Made by a program: the position numbers and the translations under genes. Below the pieces are notes generated by a model. It was not told the origin of the DNA. It searched no databases and was given only the letters and a program-made list of their open reading frames with translations. A stretch of DNA of 64,000 nucleotides from Micromonospora siamensis (GTDB lineage Bacteria; Actinomycetota; Actinomycetes; Mycobacteriales; Micromonosporaceae): contig NZ_LT607751.1 in NCBI RefSeq assembly GCF_900090305.1, forward strand, positions 3,224,001-3,288,000. Direction: 5' to 3'. This document shows, one piece after another, positions 8,468 to 17,035 of this stretch (position 1 is its first letter; every line of letters starts with the position of its first letter).

Positions 8468-8519
8468 TCGACGCCACGGCCAGCCGTGCCGGGCGCGAGA
8501 GCCGGCGTTGCCGCAGGCG

Positions 8520-10493
8520 CTAGCGGCCACCGGCGACGTCGTGGTCGGCCATTGTCTCCTGCCGACGGGGCTCCTCACGCAGGACGGCGCAGTTCAGCCA
8601 GGCGTCCGGGATGGCGAAGCCGTCCACGAGTGTGCGCATGTGCGGGCGAAGCTCCTTGAGCAGGCCGTTGACCACACCGGTGACCGTCTTGGCGCGGGCC
8701 GGGGTCAGCCGGGCATGCTCCAGCAGCCATCCCTTGTCGGCCTCGATGACGCTGAGGGCGTAGAGGTCGCAGACCCGGGAGAGCAGTGCCCGGACCGCCT
8801 GGTCGGCGGTGGCGTCGATGCCGGCGACGAACGCTTCCAGGGTGACCCGGTCGATGTGCGCGGCGGCAACGGCGATGACGTGGTCCTGGACGTCGTTGAA
8901 GATGTCGAAGGGGTGGTCCTTCTTGGTGGCGGCGCCGTTGCGCAGGCGGCGGACCGCGCCGTCGAGCCGGTGCCGCTCGCGGTCCTCGAAGATCTTGAGC
9001 TGCCAGCCCCGGTCGGTGACCGCCACCTCCTCGTCACGGCCGGGCACGGCGCTGATCAGCCGTTCGACGAGCGGCCGCGCGGCGGTGCGTTCGAGGACCA
9101 TCTCCCGGACGTGTTCGGCGACGAAGGAGGCCCGTCCCCAGCCGTCCAGGGAGCCGAACTCGTCCCGGTAGCCGGTGAGCAATCCCTTGGCGACCAACTG
9201 CAACAGCACCGTGTTGTCACCCTCGAAGGTGGTGAACACGTCGGTGTCGGCCTTGAGGCCGGGCAGTCGATTCTCGGCCAGGTAGCCGGCGCCGCCGCAC
9301 GCCTCCCGGCACATCTGGATGGTGCGGGTCGCGTGCCAGGTCTGTGCCGCCTTCAGACCGGCGGCGCGGGATTCCAACTCCCGTTGCCGGTGCTCGTCGA
9401 CCGGCCCGGAACCGCCCTGCACCTCGCTGAGCGTGGCGACCAACTCGGCCTGGGCGAAGTGCAGCGCGTACGTGGTGGCCAACGCGGGCAGTAGCTTGCG
9501 CTGGTGGGCCAGGTAGTCGTTGAGCAGCACCTCGCGGTCGGCGTCGGGCGTGCCGAACTGGCGACGGATGTCGCCGTAGCGCACCGCGATGGTCAGCGCC
9601 GACCTGGTCGCGGCCGACGCGGCCCCGCCCACGCTCACCCGGCCCCGGACCAGGGTGCCGAGCATCGTGAAGAAACGCCGCGAGTCATCCTCGATCGGGC
9701 TCGAGTACGTCCCGTCCTCGGCGATCTGGGCGTACCGGTCCAGCAGCATGTCCCGCGGCACCGACACGTGGTCGAAGCTGAGCCGTCCGTTGTCCACGCC
9801 GAGCAGGCCCGCCTTGGGCCCGGCGTCGCAAATGGTGACCCCGGGTAACGGGTTGCCGTGCTCGTCGCGGATCGGGACCAGCCACGCGTGTACGCCGTGC
9901 TTACGTCCGTTCGTGATCAGTTGGGCGAAGACCACCGCCATCCGTCCGTCTCGCGCCGCGTTGCCGATGTAGTCCTTGCGGGCCGCCTCGTGCGGGGTGT
10001 GCAGATCGAAGGTCCCCGTCTGCGGGTCGTAGGTGCACGTGGTGCGCAGTTGCTGGACGTCGGAGCCGTGTCCCGTCTCGGTCATCGCGAAGCAGCCGAA
10101 CAGGCTGCCCGAGACGATGTCTCGCAGGTAGGCGTCGTGGTGCCGGGTGGTCCCGAGGGCCGCGACCGCACCGCCGAACAGGCCCCACTGCACCCCTGCC
10201 TTGACCATCAGCGACAGGTCGACCTGGGCCAGCATCTCGATGGCGACGATCGAGCCGCCGACGTCGTCCCCGCCGCCGTACTCGGTGGGGAAGCCCGCAC
10301 GGATTCCCAGTTCGACCGGGAGTTCGGCGAGCAGCCGACTGACCCGTTCGCGTGCCTGGTCGCCGGTCTCGCCGTACACCGGCAGGAACCGCTCGTCGAG
10401 GTGCTTCCGGTGTGCGTCGCGGACCCACGCCCACGGTCCGTCGAGCACGGCGCGCAGGCCGCCCGGATCCACCACGGCGGGTGCGTTGCTCAT
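8520..10493 (-). CDS. Acyl-CoA oxidase/dehydrogenase family flavoprotein
   Basis: This 657-residue protein has the acyl-CoA dehydrogenase fold with the extra C-terminal helical domain of acyl-CoA oxidases, which is why it is about 270 residues longer than a standard dehydrogenase. Visible marks are CFAMTETGHGSDVQQLRTT (FAD and substrate loop), the RGRVSVGGAASAATRSALTIA helix, the middle-domain ADREVLLNDYLAHQRKLLP, and CREACGGAGYLAENRLPGLK leading to FTTFEGDNTVLLQLVA. It would catalyse alpha,beta-desaturation of an acyl-CoA, passing electrons to oxygen if a true oxidase. The ATG at 10493 is preceded by GAGG at five bases; longer in-frame starts lack this. It stands alone, divergent from the BON gene. 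Confidence 0.9.
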   Translation of the reverse strand: MSNAPAVVDPGGLRAVLDGPWAWVRDAHRKHLDERFLPVYGETGDQARERVSRLLAELPVELGIRAGFPTEYGGGDDVGGSIVAIEMLAQVDLSLMVKAGVQWGLFGGAVAALGTTRHHDAYLRDIVSGSLFGCFAMTETGHGSDVQQLRTTCTYDPQTGTFDLHTPHEAARKDYIGNAARDGRMAVVFAQLITNGRKHGVHAWLVPIRDEHGNPLPGVTICDAGPKAGLLGVDNGRLSFDHVSVPRDMLLDRYAQIAEDGTYSSPIEDDSRRFFTMLGTLVRGRVSVGGAASAATRSALTIAVRYGDIRRQFGTPDADREVLLNDYLAHQRKLLPALATTYALHFAQAELVATLSEVQGGSGPVDEHRQRELESRAAGLKAAQTWHATRTIQMCREACGGAGYLAENRLPGLKADTDVFTTFEGDNTVLLQLVAKGLLTGYRDEFGSLDGWGRASFVAEHVREMVLERTAARPLVERLISAVPGRDEEVAVTDRGWQLKIFEDRERHRLDGAVRRLRNGAATKKDHPFDIFNDVQDHVIAVAAAHIDRVTLEAFVAGIDATADQAVRALLSRVCDLYALSVIEADKGWLLEHARLTPARAKTVTGVVNGLLKELRPHMRTLVDGFAIPDAWLNCAVLREEPRRQETMADHDVAGGR

Positions 10494-10714
10494 GTCCACC
10501 TCTGATGACGACGTCATGGGTGGTTGCCGTACCCGTCCAGGCCGCCGACTTGCGCCGGCGACGTGGTGAGAAACCTCATGCCAGCCGTACGCCCGGCCCG
10601 CCCGTCCCATCTGTCACGCCGATGGGCGCAGATCGTCACTGATCTGTCGTATTGCGGGAGGAACCCTTGGGGTAGGCCATGAGTAACGCCGATGTGAGAC
10701 GTCAGGAGGCCGTC

Positions 10715-10984
10715 ATGACCTACCCGTGGTCCTTCCCGGAAGGGCAGCCGTCGCTGTTCGACGACGGGCCGGCCGCGATCGACACCCGGTTGGCGTGTCG
10801 CGTCGTCGAGCAGATGCAACGTGACCCGTTGCTGCGTCGCGAGCGCATCTGCGTCGAGGTGCAGAACCGGGTGGTCATCATGGAGGGGCGGGTCGGCTCC
10901 GTCGACGTGCTGGCCGTCGCTCGCCTCCTCGCCTGGGCCGTGCCCGGGGTGCACGACGTCAATGTCCGGCTGTACGTGGTCTGA
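10715..10984 (+). CDS. Small BON-domain protein
   Basis: This 89-residue soluble protein has one BON-like domain (about residues 20-88): an alpha helix (IDTRLACRVVEQMQRD), then VCVEVQNRVVIMEGRVGSV-like beta strands and a final helix-strand ending GVHDVNVRLYVV. BON domains bind phospholipids or act as small structural modules. I chose the ATG at 10715 because AGGAGG sits five bases upstream; an ATG at 10679 in frame lacks such a site. It is followed 32 bases later by a DUF1330 gene, also with AGGAGG, so the two probably form an operon with the lipoprotein after them. No signal peptide is visible. Exact function unknown. Confidence 0.7.
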   Translation: MTYPWSFPEGQPSLFDDGPAAIDTRLACRVVEQMQRDPLLRRERICVEVQNRVVIMEGRVGSVDVLAVARLLAWAVPGVHDVNVRLYVV

Positions 10985-11016
10985 TGTCGTCACGAAGACG
11001 ACAGGAGGCTCGCGTC

Positions 11017-11400
11017 ATGGCAGTCGATCCCACCGGCCGGGACCTGAAGGGGTTCCTCGCCGCCGACCCCGACGCCCCGGTGGTCATGCTCAACCTCCTG
11101 CGCTTCGCCGAGGGCGGACGGGAGTCCTATGAGCGTTACGCCGCCGCCCTGCGGGAGACGTTCCTGCCCCGCTACGGGGGCGAGGTCCTCTATGCCGGTG
11201 ACGGGGGACCGGCGCTGGTGGCCGAGGAGGGCCAGGCGTGGGACGCGGTGCTGCTGGTGCACTATCCGAGCCGGACGGCGTTCAGCCGGATGGTGGCCGA
11301 CCCGGAGTACCAGGAGGTCACCCGGTGGCGGACCATGGCGCTGCGGGAGGCCGTTCTGCAACCCACCGTCGCCTGGGCCGGACCCGGCAGCACCGAGTGA
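11017..11400 (+). CDS. DUF1330 family protein
   Basis: This 127-residue protein matches the DUF1330 alpha/beta dimeric barrel fold: VVMLNLLRFAEGG near residue 23, a helix SYERYAAALRETFLPRYGGE, the strand DAVLLVHYPSRTAFSRMVADPEYQEV, and a closing helix with R..AL. These proteins resemble EthD/antibiotic-biosynthesis monooxygenase folds and are mostly uncharacterised. The start at 11017 is supported by AGGAGG eight bases upstream; an in-frame ATG at 10984 is less likely. It ends 14 bases before the next gene's ATG, so transcription with the neighbours is likely. Confidence 0.8.
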   Translation: MAVDPTGRDLKGFLAADPDAPVVMLNLLRFAEGGRESYERYAAALRETFLPRYGGEVLYAGDGGPALVAEEGQAWDAVLLVHYPSRTAFSRMVADPEYQEVTRWRTMALREAVLQPTVAWAGPGSTE

Positions 11401-11414
11401 AGGAGCAACCGCGG

Positions 11415-11843
11415 ATGGAGAGCTGTCACCTGCGGTCCCGTCGGGTGACGGTTCTGCTGTCGATGATCAGCCTGCTCGTCGGAGGCTGCGCCAGCCGCCC
11501 GGATCCACGGCCTGCGCCGGAGCCGACCTCCACGGTGCGCCTGGGCACGGTCGCCCGGGCGGAGGTGGGTAGCCCTCTCACCGTGACCGCGACGGTCGAC
11601 CGCGTGATCACGGACGCCGCCTTCATCGTGCGCGACGTGGATTTCACCGACGGGACGCTGCTCGTGCTGTCGACCGAGCCGATCACGGCGGAGCCGCCGC
11701 AGCTGGTCACCGCGCGTGGCACCGTGATCGACTTCTCCTATCGGGAGCTGTCCGACCGCTACGACCTCGGACCCCTGGCCGCGTTCCGGGACTTCGAGGG
11801 CGGTCGGGCGCTCGTCGCCCAGGAGGTCAAGGTCTGGAAGTAG
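11415..11843 (+). CDS. Small lipoprotein of unknown function
   Basis: This 142-residue protein starts at an ATG preceded by AAGGAG. The N-terminus is a lipoprotein signal: charged n-region, hydrophobic VTVLLSMISLLVGG and a lipobox LVGGC, so the mature protein should be lipid-anchored outside the membrane. The rest, after a Pro-rich linker, is a small beta-rich domain (TVRLGTVARAEVGSPLTVTATVDRV onward) that looks like an OB-fold-type beta barrel. I do not recognise a catalytic motif. It is the third gene of the small BON-DUF1330 run. Confidence 0.7.
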   Translation: MESCHLRSRRVTVLLSMISLLVGGCASRPDPRPAPEPTSTVRLGTVARAEVGSPLTVTATVDRVITDAAFIVRDVDFTDGTLLVLSTEPITAEPPQLVTARGTVIDFSYRELSDRYDLGPLAAFRDFEGGRALVAQEVKVWK

Positions 11844-11955
11844 GCACCATCGCTCGGGCATTTTGCATACCTGCCGAAAGGTCGGTTCTCCTGGCGAGAG
11901 GGAGACTCCGACCGGATCCTGGAAGGGGGTGGGCCGGGACCCCGGCACGCCAATC

Positions 11956-12867
11956 ATGAAGAGTCGACACATCAGGGTGTCCATCGCGTCCGCCGCCGTG
12001 CTGATGCTCGCTGCCGGCTGCGGAGACGCCCGGGACGCCGGGCCGACCACGGCGGGTCCGAGTAGCGCGGCGCCGGCGACATCCCCGCCGGGAACGCCGA
12101 CGGCCACCACGACCGGCGCTGCACCCACGCCCACCACGACCAGTGCCGCGCCCACGCCCACCACGACCAGCGCGGCGCCCTCGCCCACCACGACCAGCGC
12201 GGCGCCCACGCCCTCGCCTTCGCGCTCGTCGGCTCCGTCGCCGTCGACCACCGCAGGGGCCGGCGTGAAGCTCACCCTGCGCCGTGGTGACACCGGCGAC
12301 GCGGTCCGGGCGCTCCAGCGGCGGCTGGACCGGCTCGGGTACTGGGTGGGCGAGTCCGACGGGACGTTCGGCCTGCTCACCGAGCAGGCGGTCTACGCGC
12401 TGCAGAAGGCGGCGGATCTGCGGCCCGACGGCATCGTCGGGGCGGAGACCAGGGCCGCGCTCGCCGACGGGAAGCGTCCGGAGGCCCGCAGCACCGACGG
12501 CCACCTGGCCGAGGTCGACCTGGACCGGCAACTGCTGATGATCGTCGACGACGGTACGGTGAGCCGGATCTTCAACACCTCGACCGGCACGTTCGAGCAC
12601 TACACCTACCAGGGCGACACGTACCTGGCAGACACCCCGCGCGGCAAGTGGACCATCGACTGGCAGGTCGACGGCTGGCGCGACGGCCCGCTCGGCCGGC
12701 TGTACCGACCGAAGTACTTCCAGGAGCAGGGGATCGCGATCCACGGCTACACCAGCGTGCCACCGTACCCGGCGTCGCACGGGTGCGTGCGGGTGACGCT
12801 GCCGGCGATGGACTGGTTGTGGGCGCAGGACGTCCTGCCGAAGAAGACGCGGGTCTGGGTGTACTGA
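11956..12867 (+). CDS. L,D-transpeptidase lipoprotein with peptidoglycan-binding domain
   Basis: This 303-residue cell-wall enzyme would form 3-3 cross-links between peptidoglycan stems. A lipobox LAAGC places the lipid anchor at Cys22. A linker rich in Pro, Thr, Ser and Ala with a 9-residue repeat (about 48-83) spans the wall. A peptidoglycan-binding type 1 domain follows (about 107-165, RRGDTGDAVRALQRRLDRLG ... DGIVGAETRAAL). The YkuD catalytic domain occupies about 175-303, with His263 (IHGYTSVP) and the nucleophile Cys277 in SHGCVRV. The start at 11956 is chosen because the signal peptide begins there; the ribosome site is weak. A hairpin at 12877 follows. Confidence 0.93.
   Translation: MKSRHIRVSIASAAVLMLAAGCGDARDAGPTTAGPSSAAPATSPPGTPTATTTGAAPTPTTTSAAPTPTTTSAAPSPTTTSAAPTPSPSRSSAPSPSTTAGAGVKLTLRRGDTGDAVRALQRRLDRLGYWVGESDGTFGLLTEQAVYALQKAADLRPDGIVGAETRAALADGKRPEARSTDGHLAEVDLDRQLLMIVDDGTVSRIFNTSTGTFEHYTYQGDTYLADTPRGKWTIDWQVDGWRDGPLGRLYRPKYFQEQGIAIHGYTSVPPYPASHGCVRVTLPAMDWLWAQDVLPKKTRVWVY
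12097..12204 (+). repeat. Four 27-bp tandem repeats coding a PT-rich linker
   Basis: Four in-frame 27-base units encode PTATTTGAA, PTPTTTSAA, PTPTTTSAA and PSPTTTSAA inside the L,D-transpeptidase. The middle units are nearly identical at the DNA level, suggesting recent expansion; a fifth, decayed unit follows. The repeat sets the length of the wall-spanning linker. Confidence 0.85.
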
Positions 12868-12876
12868 CGCTTGCCG

Positions 12877-12900
12877 CGGACCGGCCGGGTTCCCGGTCCG
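12877..12900. terminator. Hairpin between convergent genes
   Basis: CGGACCGG (12877-12884) pairs perfectly with CCGGTCCG (12893-12900) around an 8-base loop, 10 bases after the L,D-transpeptidase stop and 22 before the end of the convergent channel-like gene. It could stop transcription from both sides. Confidence 0.5.
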
Positions 12901-12921
12901 GCCGGCGCCTGACGGCGGCGC

Positions 12922-13602
12922 TCACTCCTCCGGCTGGCGGCGTTCGTCGTCGGCCCGCTCCCGGCTGAGGAAAAACGCGCCGAGGGCACCGGCCAGCGTG
13001 CCGAACACCGCCACCGAGTACGCGGCCAGCACCAGCTCCAGGACCTGCGCGAACGTGTCGTTCACGCGCAGCGGCTCGCCGGTGATGGTGGCGAACGCCG
13101 CGTCGTGCAGGGCCCGGGGGAGGCTGCGGTAGGAGTTGGTGACGACGAGCAGCTGCCCGGACGCGAGGATGACGGCCAGGGTCACCACGGCGAGCCAGGC
13201 CAGCCGGTCGGTGAGTAGCCGGCCGGCGGAGCGGGAGCCGCGGATGGCGGCGGCGACCACGCCCCCGCCCCGGGCGGCCCGCAGTGCGCTCGCCGCCCGC
13301 AGGAAGCGCAGGAACGGTACCGCCAGGAAGATCAGTTGCCACCAGTTGTGTCGCCAGAACTCGCCGGCCCGGTGCCGGGCGAGCCAGGCGCGAAGCGTGA
13401 ACTCGGCGACGAAGACCGCCCACAGGATCCAGCTGGTGACGGTGAGCACAGTGCTGAGCGGCTCGTCGTGGACGACCGCCTGCGCGAGGACGAGGATCAG
13501 GAAGAGCAGCCCCAGGACGCCCATCGGCTTGTCCAGCCGGTAGGCGAGGCCGTTGAGGCGGGCATCGTCCTCGGCGCGTCGCCGGCCCGGATCGTCGCTC
13601 AC
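12922..13602 (-). CDS. Ion-channel-like (VIC superfamily) membrane protein
   Basis: This 226-residue protein resembles the voltage-gated ion channel fold: four hydrophobic helices in the first part, with an S4-like segment FLRFLRAASALRAARGGGV carrying regularly spaced arginines. Then come a pore-type helix-loop-helix (VVTLAVILASGQLLVVTN ... SLPRALHDAAFATITGEPLRV) and a last helix. The usual potassium filter TVGYG is absent; the loop reads AFATITGEP, so ion selectivity is unclear. I chose the GTG at 13602; upstream extension in frame is Arg- and Pro-rich without structure and would run into the divergent formate dehydrogenase gene. Function as a cation channel is inference from fold only. Confidence 0.65.
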   Translation of the reverse strand: MSDDPGRRRAEDDARLNGLAYRLDKPMGVLGLLFLILVLAQAVVHDEPLSTVLTVTSWILWAVFVAEFTLRAWLARHRAGEFWRHNWWQLIFLAVPFLRFLRAASALRAARGGGVVAAAIRGSRSAGRLLTDRLAWLAVVTLAVILASGQLLVVTNSYRSLPRALHDAAFATITGEPLRVNDTFAQVLELVLAAYSVAVFGTLAGALGAFFLSRERADDERRQPEE

Positions 13603-13738
13603 CCTGCTGCAGCCTACCCGCGTCCGAATTCGGCAACGGCCGCTCTCGGCACGGCGGCCGGCCTGCGGGATCCGGCGAAACGGCACGAGGATGCCCCCGG
13701 CACGGGTAGACACGGGACAGGTGACGCGAGGGGGTGCG

Positions 13739-16700
13739 ATGGGACTGCGCGAGACGTTCCTGCCATGGCCCGTGCTCCGCCAGACCCTGGCCGTGCTCGG
13801 TGGTGGTGACCGGCTGGCCCGTGGCGCCGCGGCCCGGTCGAGGCGCAGCGACGCGCTGGTGGCCCGCACCGAGACCGCCGACCGGGTCGTAGCCAGCGTC
13901 TGCCCCTACTGCGCCGTCGGCTGCGGGCAACTCGTGTACGTGCGGGACGAGCAGGTCGTGCAGGTCGAGGGGGATCCGGCGTCGCCGGTCAGTCGCGGGC
14001 GGCTCTGCCCGAAGGGCGCGGCCACCAAGCAACTCGTCACCAACTCGTTGCGCCAGACTCAGGTGCGCTACCGGCGGCCACACGGCACCGAGTGGGAAGA
14101 CCTCGACCTCGACACGGCGATGGACATGATCGCCGACCGGGTGATCGCCACCCGCGCCGCCACCTGGGCGGACCAGGAGAACGGTAAGCGGGTACGCCGG
14201 ACCATGGGTCTCGCGGCGCTGGGCGGTGCGACGCTCGACAACGAGGAAAACTACCTGATCAAGAAGCTCGGCACCGCGCTCGGTGCGGTGCAGATCGAGA
14301 ATCAGGCCCGTATTTGACACTCCGCCACCGTTCCCGGTCTGGGAACCTCGTTCGGTCGCGGCGGCGCCACCACCTTCCAGCAGGATCTGCAGAACTCCGA
14401 CTGCATCGTGCTGCAGGGCTCCAACATGGCCGAGTGTCACCCGGTGGGTTTCCAGTGGGTGATGGAGGCCAAGGCGCGCGGCGCCACCCTGATCCACGTC
14501 GACCCGCGACTGACCCGTACCGGGGCGCTGGCGGACCTGCACGTGCCGATCCGGGCCGGCACCGACATCGCGCTGCTCGGCGGCCTGATCAACCATGTGC
14601 TCAGCAACGGGCTCGAGTTCCGCGAGTACGTGGTGCACTACACCAACGCGGCCACGGTCATCAACGAGGAGTTCCGGGACACCGAGGACCTCGACGGGCT
14701 CTTCTCGGGCTGGCGCGACGACACCGCGAGCTACTCCACCGACAGCTGGCAGTACGAGGGCGTGCGGGTGGCGAGTTCCGCCGGCAAGCGAGAACAGGGT
14801 ACGGCGAAGGCCGGTGACGAACGGGCCCACCAGCGTCACGCGACCGAACGGGGCCACGAGCACGGCAGCCACGGCGCGTCCCTGGCGGACCTGCACAACC
14901 TGCGCCGCGACGAGACCCTCGAGCACCCGCGCTGCGTCTTCCAACTGTTGAAGCGGCACTACCGCCGCTACACCCCGGCAATGGTGGCGAAGATCTGCGG
15001 GATCCCCGAGGAACTGTTCCGGCAACTCGCGGAGGCGATCACCCGCAACTCCACCCGGGACCGCACCACCGCCTGGGCGTACGCGGTGGGCTGGACCCAG
15101 CACACGGTGGGCGTGCAGTACATCCGGGCCGCCTCGGTGCTGCAACTGCTGCTGGGCAACATCGGCCGGCCCGGCGGGGGCATCCTCGCGCTGCGCGGGC
15201 ACGCCAGCATCCAGGGCAGCACCGACATCCCCACCCTCTACAACCTGCTGCCCGGCTACCTGCCGATGCCGCACCCGGACTCGCACGGCAGCCTCGACGC
15301 GTACGTCGCCGACGATTCGGCCGAGACCGGCTACTGGGGCAACATGCGCGCCTACGCGGTCAGCCTGCTCAAGGCGTACTGGGGCGACGCGGCCACCGCC
15401 GACAACGACTTCTGCTTCGACTACCTGCCCCGCATCACCGGCGACCACAGCACCTACCGCACGGTGCAGGCGCAGCTCGACGGCACCTGCAAGGGCTACT
15501 TCCTCAACGGGCAGAACCCGGCCGTCGGCTCGGCCAACGCTCGGGCGCAGCGGCTCGGCATGGCGAACCTCGACTGGCTGGTCGTGCGGGACTTCGCGCT
15601 CATCGAGAGCGCCACCTGGTGGCAGGACGGCCCGGAGATCGAGTCGGGGGAGCTGCGCACCGAGGACATCGCCACCGAGGTGTTCTTCCTGCCGGCCGCG
15701 ACGCACACCGAGAAGGACGGCAGCTTCACCAACACCCAACGGATGCTGCAGTGGCACCACAAGGCGGTGGAACCGCCCGGCGACGCCCGCAGCGACCTGT
15801 GGTTCTGGTACCACCTGGGCCGGCGGATCCGGGCGAAACTGGCCGGCTCCAGCGCCGACCGGGACCGCCCGATCCTCGACCTGAACTGGAACTACTCCAC
15901 CTCCGGCCCGCACGAGGAGCCCAGCGCCGAGGAGGTGCTGCAGGAGATCAACGGCCGGAAGGCGGACGGAGCGTTCCTGTCCACCTACGAGCAGCTGAAG
16001 GCCGACGGCTCCACCGCCTGCGGCTGCTGGATCTACTGCGGCTCCTACGCCGACGGCGTGAACCAGGCCGCCCGGCGCAAGCCGCACACCGAGCAGAACT
16101 GGGTGGCCCCCGAGTGGGGCTGGGCGTGGCCGGCGAACCGGCGCCTGCTCTACAACCGCGCCTCCGCCGACCCCCAGGGCCGGCCGTGGAGCGAACGCAA
16201 GGCGTACGTGTGGTGGGACGCCGACCAGGGGAGGTGGACCGGCCACGACGTGCCGGACTTCCAGCCGACGAAGGCGCCCGACTACCGGCCGCCGGAGGGC
16301 GCGCTCCGACAGGACGCCCTGTCCGGCGTCGACCCGTTCATCATGCAGGCCGACGGAAAGGGCTGGCTGTACGTGCCCGCCGGGCTCTCCGACGGGCCGC
16401 TGCCCACCCACTACGAGCCGCAGGAGTCGCCGGTGCCGAACCTGCTCTACGGCCAGCAGCAGAACCCGGCCCGACAGCTGAGCCGACGGCGCGACGTCGA
16501 CCCGTACCAGCCCAGCGGCAGCGACGTCTTCCCGTACGTGCTGACCACCTACCGGCTGACCGAGCACCACACCGCCGGCGGGATGAGCCGCTGGCTGCCG
16601 TACCTGTCCGAGCTGCAACCGGAGCTGTTCTGCGAGGTGTCCCCGGAGTTGGCGGCGACGGTCGGCCTGGAGCACCTCGGCTGGGCGACCATCGTGACCG

Positions 16701-17035
16701 CCCGCAGCGCCGTCGAGGCCCGGGTCCTGGTCACCGACCGGATGGTGCCGGTGCGCGTCCACGACCGGATCGTCCATCAGGTCGGGCTGCCCTACCACTG
16801 GGGTCGCAACGGCATCACCACCGGCGACTCCGCCAACGACCTGACCCACATGGCGCTCGACCCGGACGTGCACATCCAGGAGGTCAAAGCGCTCACCTGC
16901 GACATCCGGCCCGGCCGCCGGCCCCGGGGCCCGCAGCGGCGCCGGCTGGTCGAGGAGTACCTGGGACGGGCCGGGATCGACGCGGCGACCGGCACCGCCC
17001 ACCGCACCACGGAAAGGCACGGGGACCGGGCATGA
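13739..17035 (+). CDS. fdnG: Selenocysteine-containing formate dehydrogenase, catalytic (molybdopterin) subunit
   Basis: Reading through the in-frame TGA at 14315-14317 gives one 1098-residue protein colinear with formate dehydrogenase-N/O alpha subunits. It would oxidise formate to CO2 at a bis-molybdopterin guanine dinucleotide metal centre. A [4Fe-4S] site is formed by Cys55, 58, 62 (CPYCAVGC) and 90 (GRLCPKG). The TGA is codon 193, in the context ENQARI-Sec-HSATVPGLGTSFGRGG, exactly where E. coli FdnG has selenocysteine. Downstream it continues with LQGSNMAECHPVGFQW, HPRCVFQLLKRHYRRYTP, FLNGQNPAVGS and a C-terminal molybdopterin-binding domain (from about residue 925). No twin-arginine signal is evident, unlike FdnG. 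GAGGG precedes the ATG. The stop overlaps the beta-subunit start. It requires SelA/B/C/D from elsewhere. Confidence 0.92.
14315..14346 (+). other. Selenocysteine UGA codon with bacterial SECIS-like hairpin
   Basis: The TGA (14315-14317) is followed after 12 bases by a hairpin with 6-base arms GTTCCC (14330-14335) and GGGAAC (14341-14346) and a five-base loop GGTCT. From memory of E. coli fdhF, its SECIS apical loop is also GGUCU, placed 18 bases after the UGA; here the spacing is likewise 18 bases. The loop is the part bound by SelB. This supports decoding as selenocysteine rather than termination. Confidence 0.85.

Noticed and set aside
7296..9494. Plus-strand frame crossing from the monooxygenase into the acyl-CoA oxidase region
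   Set aside because: It spans two genes of opposite direction and the hairpin between them, with no protein features.
10679..10714. Upstream start for the BON gene
   Set aside because: The ATG at 10679 lacks a ribosome site, while AGGAGG precedes the ATG at 10715.
14315..14317. Premature stop, making the formate dehydrogenase gene a pseudogene or two genes
   Set aside because: Both halves share one frame and full homology with no gap, the site matches the selenocysteine of FdnG, and a SECIS-like hairpin follows at the standard distance.
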